A DNA stretch of 9,911 nucleotides, taken from assembly GCA_900551345.1 (NCBI GenBank), contig URVP01000040.1, positions 1 through 9,911 of the forward strand, given 5' to 3'. The translations under genes were made by a program, and so were the position numbers. Below, piece by piece: positions 5,435 through 9,911 of this stretch. The notes below the pieces were generated by a model, which saw nothing but the letters and a program-made list of their open reading frames with translations, had not been told where the DNA came from and ran no database searches. Origin of the DNA: an uncultured Eubacteriales bacterium (GTDB lineage Bacteria; Bacillota; Clostridia; Monoglobales; UMGS1388). Within the stretch, counting starts at the first letter, position 1, and the number at the start of each line of letters is the position of its first letter.

Positions 5435-7870
5435 TTAACCCAGTTCAACTACTACCTTATGGGTTTTGCCGTCTGCAAAAGGAGGAATGATGTTTGAATC
5501 AACAACATTACCGTCTACAGTAACCTTTTTAACGCCTTTGCATACTCCGGCCTCATTTACAACATCTATATCGTACTGAGCACCGCGGAATGTTCTCTTA
5601 ACATTGTATCCTTTCCATGACTTGGGGATACAGGGATCAATTTTAAGACCGTCATAGTCAGCCATAACACCCAAAATTGACTGAGAAATAGCAACAAAGT
5701 TCCATGACGCTGTACCTGTAAGCCAGGAGTTTTTAGCCTCGCCGTGTCTTACTGCGTCCTTACCTGCAACCATCTGAGCATATACATAAGGCTCAAGCTT
5801 ATGTATTTCACTTATATCTTCGAGATATGCAGGAGCTATCTTAGAGTAAATTTCAAATGCTCTGTCGCCTCTGCCGATAACCGTTTCAGCCATAGCTACC
5901 CACGGATTGTTGTGGCAGAAAATGCCGGCATTCTCTTTATATCCCGGCGGATATGTGGAGATTTCACCAAGATTGAGATAATATTTTGTAAATGCGGGAT
6001 TGTTAAGAACAATACCGTATTTAGTATCAAGATACTTGATTACGCTGTCAAGTGCCTTTTCACAAAGACCCTGGTCTTTTCCGATTCCTGCCATACCGCA
6101 CATACCCTGCGGTTCAATAAAGATTTTACCTTCTTCACATTCCTTGCTGCCTACCTTATCGCCGAAAGCGTCATAAGCACGAAGGAACCATTCGCCGTCA
6201 TAACCGTATTTAATAACAGTTTGCTCCATATCGTCAATAAGCTTCTGAGCTTTGTCAGCTTCTTCGTTAAGACCTTTGTGTCTGCAAAGAGCAACAAATT
6301 CAGGTCCGATATACACAAACATACCTGCTATAAATACTGATTCTGCAACCTTTCCGTCCTGGTTTTCACATGTCTGGAATGATTCACCCGGAACCTTAGA
6401 GAAGCAGTTAAGATTTAGACAGTCATTCCAGTCAGCACGGCCGATAAGAGGAAGACCGTGAGGACCTAAATGCTCAGGACCGTAGTAGAAGCTGCGGCGG
6501 AGATGTTCAAACAAAGATGCAGATACATCCGGATTGCAGTCAAAGGGTACATCTTCGTCAAGTATCGAATAGTCTCCTGTTTCTTTTATATATGCAGCAG
6601 TTGCACAAACGAGCCACATGGGATCATCGTTAAATCCACTGCCCACTTCCATGTTACCCTGCTTTGTAAGCGGCTGATACTGATGATATGCGCTGCCGTC
6701 CTCAAACTGTGTTGCAGCAATGTCAAGGATTCTCTCTCTTGCTCTGTCAGGCACCTGATGAACAAATCCCAGTATATCCTGGTTTGAATCTCTGAATCCC
6801 ATACCTCTGCCTACGCCTGACTCAAAGTATGAAGCACTTCTGGACATATTAAAGGTAATCATGCACTGATAGGGATTCCAGATATTAACCATTCTGTTGA
6901 GCTTTTCATCATCACTTGTAAGAGTGTATTTTGAAAGCAGATCTGTCCAGTAAGCTTTAAGCTCGTCAAAAGCTGCGTCAACAGCTTTAACTGTACTGAA
7001 CTTCTCCATAAGAGCCTGTGCCTTTGTTTTATTGATTATGCCGGGAGCTTCCCATTTTTCTTCTTCGGGGTTCTCAATGTATCCCAGCATAAAGATATAG
7101 TCTTTTTCCTCATCAGGATTAAGAGATATGTTAAGCTGATGTGATGCAACCGGAGCCCATCCGCTTGCAACGGAATTTGTTGCTTTGCCTTTCATAACCA
7201 CATCAGGAGCGTCATAACCGTTGTACATACCTACAAAAGCTTCTCTGTCCGTATCAAAACCGTCTATGGGCTTGTTTACTGTGTAGAATGCGTAGTGGTC
7301 TCTTCTTTCACGGTATTCAGTCTTGTGATAGATGGTTGAACCGTCAATTTCAACTTCGCCTGTTGAGTAGTTTCTCTGGAAGTTGGTCATATCATCATAT
7401 GAGTTCCAAAGACAGAATTCAAGGAAAGAGAACAGCTTGAACTGAACAGGATTGTCAGTACGGTTTTTAACTGTTACCTTGTAAATTTCTGCGTCAGTAT
7501 CAAGAGGAACAAAGCAAAGCTGAGAAACGGAAATTCCGTTTCTTTCGCCTGTAATCCTTGTGTAACCCTGGCCGTGACGGCATTCATAGCTGTCAAGCTC
7601 CGCTTTAACCGGAAGCCAGCCCGGTGACCATACATCACCGCCGTTGTTTATGTAAAAATATCTTCCGCCTGAATCAAGAGGTGTGTTGTTATATCTGTAT
7701 CTGGTTATTCTGCGCAGTCTTGCGTCTTTATAAAAGCTGTAACCTCCAGCAGTATTTGAAATAATGCCGAACATTCTCTCATTTCCTAGATAGTTAATCC
7801 ACGGATATGGAGTTTTGGGCGTTGTGATGACATATTCTCTGTTAGCGTCATCAAAGTAACCGAATTTCAT
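5435..7870 (-). CDS. cbp: Cellobiose phosphorylase (GH94, EC 2.4.1.20)
   Basis: The enzyme splits cellobiose with phosphate to alpha-glucose 1-phosphate and glucose in the cytoplasm, saving one ATP per disaccharide. The 811-residue product starts MKFGYFDDANREYVIT and, from memory, matches the Clostridium thermocellum enzyme in length and order of motifs. The N-terminal beta-sandwich (about 1-270) contains NTAGGYSFYKDARLRRITRY. A linker leads to the (alpha/alpha)6 barrel with RGMGFRDSNQD (355-365; Arg355 and Asp361 fit substrate-binding residues). GRADWNDCLNLNCF carries the catalytic acid Asp483. YPPGYKENAGIFCHNN (640-655) and WLTGTASWN (716-724) fit the phosphate site. A C-terminal beta-sheet domain follows. 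Other GH94 members act on cellodextrin, laminaribiose or chitobiose, but the close overall match favours cellobiose. AAGGAG at 7879-7884, eight bases before the ATG, supports the start. The gene is intact, with no signal peptide. Confidence 0.96.
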   Translation of the reverse strand: MKFGYFDDANREYVITTPKTPYPWINYLGNERMFGIISNTAGGYSFYKDARLRRITRYRYNNTPLDSGGRYFYINNGGDVWSPGWLPVKAELDSYECRHGQGYTRITGERNGISVSQLCFVPLDTDAEIYKVTVKNRTDNPVQFKLFSFLEFCLWNSYDDMTNFQRNYSTGEVEIDGSTIYHKTEYRERRDHYAFYTVNKPIDGFDTDREAFVGMYNGYDAPDVVMKGKATNSVASGWAPVASHQLNISLNPDEEKDYIFMLGYIENPEEEKWEAPGIINKTKAQALMEKFSTVKAVDAAFDELKAYWTDLLSKYTLTSDDEKLNRMVNIWNPYQCMITFNMSRSASYFESGVGRGMGFRDSNQDILGFVHQVPDRARERILDIAATQFEDGSAYHQYQPLTKQGNMEVGSGFNDDPMWLVCATAAYIKETGDYSILDEDVPFDCNPDVSASLFEHLRRSFYYGPEHLGPHGLPLIGRADWNDCLNLNCFSKVPGESFQTCENQDGKVAESVFIAGMFVYIGPEFVALCRHKGLNEEADKAQKLIDDMEQTVIKYGYDGEWFLRAYDAFGDKVGSKECEEGKIFIEPQGMCGMAGIGKDQGLCEKALDSVIKYLDTKYGIVLNNPAFTKYYLNLGEISTYPPGYKENAGIFCHNNPWVAMAETVIGRGDRAFEIYSKIAPAYLEDISEIHKLEPYVYAQMVAGKDAVRHGEAKNSWLTGTASWNFVAISQSILGVMADYDGLKIDPCIPKSWKGYNVKRTFRGAQYDIDVVNEAGVCKGVKKVTVDGNVVDSNIIPPFADGKTHKVVVELG

Positions 7871-7938
7871 CTTTGCATCTCCTTTTATAGAAATAATTTT
7901 TTAAGGTGTAACATTTATATTTGATAATTGTGCAGTCT

Positions 7939-9911
7939 TTAACCAAGAAGTTCGATTGTATAAATCTTCTTAGGTGTAATTTCTACATCAATCCAGCCAT
8001 CATTGTCGATTGTCAGATCCTTTTCGGGAATTTCCTCAAGGGTAACAAGTCGTGCTTTGCTCCACTTGGAACCATCGCCTTCAGGCAGTCTGTAATCTAC
8101 CATCTGTCTTTCGATAGGTGACTGAGTTGCAGGTATGGGAGCAAGACCTCCGTTTACACGAATGCTGTTTTTAACAGTCTTTGTATTGGGGTTAAACAGT
8201 CTTACAATCCAGCCTTCTCCGCTTTCGCTTCTCTTAATACCGCTTACATGAAGACCTTCTTTTTTAAGTTCAACAAAGGATTTTTCAAGCGGATTCTTTC
8301 CGCATGCAGTAGGTGCAATCTGAGCTGATGTAATCTCCATGTTAAAGTCTTCTGCTGCCTGCCATATGCCTGCGTCCTCCCAATCGCCGCTGTGTGGCAT
8401 AAACGCATATCTGAATGAATGTTTCCCCAGCGACTGAGAACCGTCCTCAAGTCTTGAATAGTTCTGCTCCTCGGGAGTTACATATATAATAAGTTCATAG
8501 CAGCGCAGGAGTGAGAGGTAGAGTGTGTTCTGTGCATCATCATCAGCCTCATATCCTTTAAGACCTGTGTTAAGAAGCGCAACACCGTTTTTGCCGTCGC
8601 TCAGGTCGATGAATGAATTCATCGGCTGCTCGGACATGGGGATTTCATCATAAAGTGAGTAATCCAGCTTTGCTACCTGACGCATATTAACATCAAACTG
8701 TCCTTGAGCTGCAACCTTTTCTGCATTAATCTGTGTGGGGAATGCAACCTGAAGATAATGATTTTTAATCTGATTATCAATATTTGTGTTAAATTCAACC
8801 CATTTCTGACCCTTACGCAGTGTAACAAAAGTTTCAATTTTGTAAGGTGCAAGACGGGTACTTCTTGACTTATGGTCAGGATTAAGTCCTTCGGGAATTG
8901 CCCAGTCCAGAATAATTCTGTATGTAGTTTCCAGTTCTCCCGTACGGATAAGGCTAACCTTTGCACGCTCGTTGAGTGTGGTATAAACTTCGTTTGTTTC
9001 GGGATCCTGATGTTCCCACGGGCTTCCGTTTTCGCCCTTGTCTTTAAAGTAACCGATGTCGTTATATACTCTGCCCGTTTCCTTATCTGTTACCTTAAGT
9101 GTACCGTTTGCATTTATTTCAACAATAAGATATTCGTTCTCCATTGTCTGTGCAGCTTTAAGCATGGTTTTGGGTGTTGTTGCTCTTACATTGTACAACG
9201 GTACGACTTTTAATGTCTTATATCCCATGGAAGGTATATTTTCAACATATATTCTTACAGTTTCCCTGTCAACAGGCAGAACATCAACTGCATCTGCGGG
9301 GTCCTGAACAATCTGATACATGGGATTGATAGTCTTAAGCTTTTGCATGGGGCATTCATTGCCTTTTTCGTCTACAATTTTAAATCCGTCTGCTTTCCAT
9401 TCCAGCGGAATTTCAAGTTCCAGAGGTACAACCGTGCTTCTTACAAAAGGAGCGGGATTGTATATAACCAGCGCCATGTCGTTTTTATCCCAAGATGAAA
9501 GATCAATGTCTCCTGCTACATCCATCATTGCACGCTCAAGAACGCATGTTGCAATCTCTCTTGACTGCCTGTAACGGAAATCAACATCTTCATATACAAC
9601 ATCTCTGCCGCATGCTCCGATAGAGTCATGTCCATGGTTCTGAAGAAGCCAGTTGTAAGACATGTCAATAAAATTCTGGGGATATTTTGCACCCAGGAAG
9701 GATGCAAAGCAAGCAAGAGGCTCAGCATAGTATTCAAGAAGTCTTTCAGTATTAAAGTTATCCTGCTTGATAGCAGTTCTTGCTGAAAGAATCCATCCGA
9801 AAATCGCTGAAACGCTTCCCTTTGTATAGGGGTATCTCATCTCGCCGTGCAGAACGGGAGAGGAGGGATCAAAATCTTTTATAACTCCCTGCTCAAAGTC
9901 ATATACAGTGC
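7939..9911 (-). CDS. GH38 alpha-mannosidase, C-terminal two thirds (5' end beyond window)
   Basis: The frame is open from the window edge (first whole codon 9909-9907) to TAA at 7939-7941, giving 656 residues with no start needed inside. GH38 enzymes are zinc-dependent retaining alpha-mannosidases. Visible here are the end of the catalytic domain (LHGEMRYPY, then SARTAIKQDN), the middle helical domain with AEPLA and the hallmark LLQNHGHDSIGACGRD, and the long C-terminal beta-sandwich region. The His of the HD pair (codon 9630-9628) corresponds to the zinc ligand of the family's NHPHDSI/HHDAI motif. The nucleophile Asp and the other zinc ligands lie upstream, outside the window, so activity cannot be judged. 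An internal ATG at 9840 is not the start, since family sequence continues before it. It precedes cellobiose phosphorylase by 68 bases with no terminator between, so the two are probably in one operon. Substrate (mannooligosaccharide, N-glycan part or mannosylglycerate) is not deducible. Confidence 0.93.
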   Translation of the reverse strand, partial: TVYDFEQGVIKDFDPSSPVLHGEMRYPYTKGSVSAIFGWILSARTAIKQDNFNTERLLEYYAEPLACFASFLGAKYPQNFIDMSYNWLLQNHGHDSIGACGRDVVYEDVDFRYRQSREIATCVLERAMMDVAGDIDLSSWDKNDMALVIYNPAPFVRSTVVPLELEIPLEWKADGFKIVDEKGNECPMQKLKTINPMYQIVQDPADAVDVLPVDRETVRIYVENIPSMGYKTLKVVPLYNVRATTPKTMLKAAQTMENEYLIVEINANGTLKVTDKETGRVYNDIGYFKDKGENGSPWEHQDPETNEVYTTLNERAKVSLIRTGELETTYRIILDWAIPEGLNPDHKSRSTRLAPYKIETFVTLRKGQKWVEFNTNIDNQIKNHYLQVAFPTQINAEKVAAQGQFDVNMRQVAKLDYSLYDEIPMSEQPMNSFIDLSDGKNGVALLNTGLKGYEADDDAQNTLYLSLLRCYELIIYVTPEEQNYSRLEDGSQSLGKHSFRYAFMPHSGDWEDAGIWQAAEDFNMEITSAQIAPTACGKNPLEKSFVELKKEGLHVSGIKRSESGEGWIVRLFNPNTKTVKNSIRVNGGLAPIPATQSPIERQMVDYRLPEGDGSKWSKARLVTLEEIPEKDLTIDNDGWIDVEITPKKIYTIELLG

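Noticed and set aside
5744..6340. 198-codon + strand open frame opposite cellobiose phosphorylase
   Set aside because: The opposite strand is a strongly conserved GH94 gene, and the + strand product shows no recognisable motif.
7871..7938. TATAAA sequences in the mannosidase-phosphorylase gap as a promoter
   Set aside because: One abuts the ribosome binding site, leaving no room for a leader. The other has no -35 box at a sensible distance. In AT-rich spacer DNA such matches are expected.
9838..9840. ATG at 9840 as the start of the alpha-mannosidase
   Set aside because: The frame stays open to the window edge and the residues before it (PVLHGE) fit GH38 sequence, so it is an internal Met.

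Overview
The window reads as a carbohydrate-degradation locus of an AT-leaning, Gram-positive anaerobe of the Clostridia. The clues are Shine-Dalgarno sites of the AAGGAG/GGGGG type, AT-rich spacers with U-tract terminators, and a cellobiose phosphorylase that, as I recall it, matches the Clostridium (Acetivibrio) thermocellum enzyme in length (811 residues) and motif order. A gut, rumen or plant-litter species is my inference. Nothing in the window is a ribosomal or other phylogenetic marker.

Layout. On the + strand, bases 1-197 hold the last 64 codons of an AraC-family regulator, followed by a strong hairpin terminator (221-261). Everything else is coded on the - strand and reads from right to left as a probable operon. 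First comes a GH38 alpha-mannosidase (9911-7939), whose N-terminus lies beyond the window. Next is a complete GH94 cellobiose phosphorylase (7870-5435). Then comes a GH78 alpha-L-rhamnosidase broken by a frameshift near 5119 (5343-2838). Last is a secreted, multi-domain protein with bacterial Ig-like domains (2818-284). The AraC gene and the operon converge on the 221-261 hairpin. Gaps between the - strand genes are 68, about 91 and 19 bases. The 91-base gap holds a perfect 14-bp stem-loop that lacks a U tract on either strand. No stretch longer than 300 bases lacks a gene.

How the genes fit together. The phosphorylase shows no signal peptide and neither does the rhamnosidase start, so both should be cytoplasmic. 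They would act on imported oligosaccharides, with GH38 removing alpha-mannose, GH78 removing alpha-L-rhamnose, and GH94 splitting cellobiose with phosphate into glucose 1-phosphate and glucose. The last gene is the only visible exported product. It has no recognised catalytic domain and may bind a glycan or the cell surface. No transporter or second regulator is visible.

The points most worth a second look are three. The first is the rhamnosidase frameshift, where a conserved beta-strand of about five residues seems to have been lost by a short deletion. The second is the exported protein, which carries two copies of an unrecognised module of about 185-215 residues. The third is the intercistronic stem-loop. 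I found no CRISPR array, insertion sequence, tRNA, rRNA or convincing riboswitch, and I cannot claim a wholly new system here.
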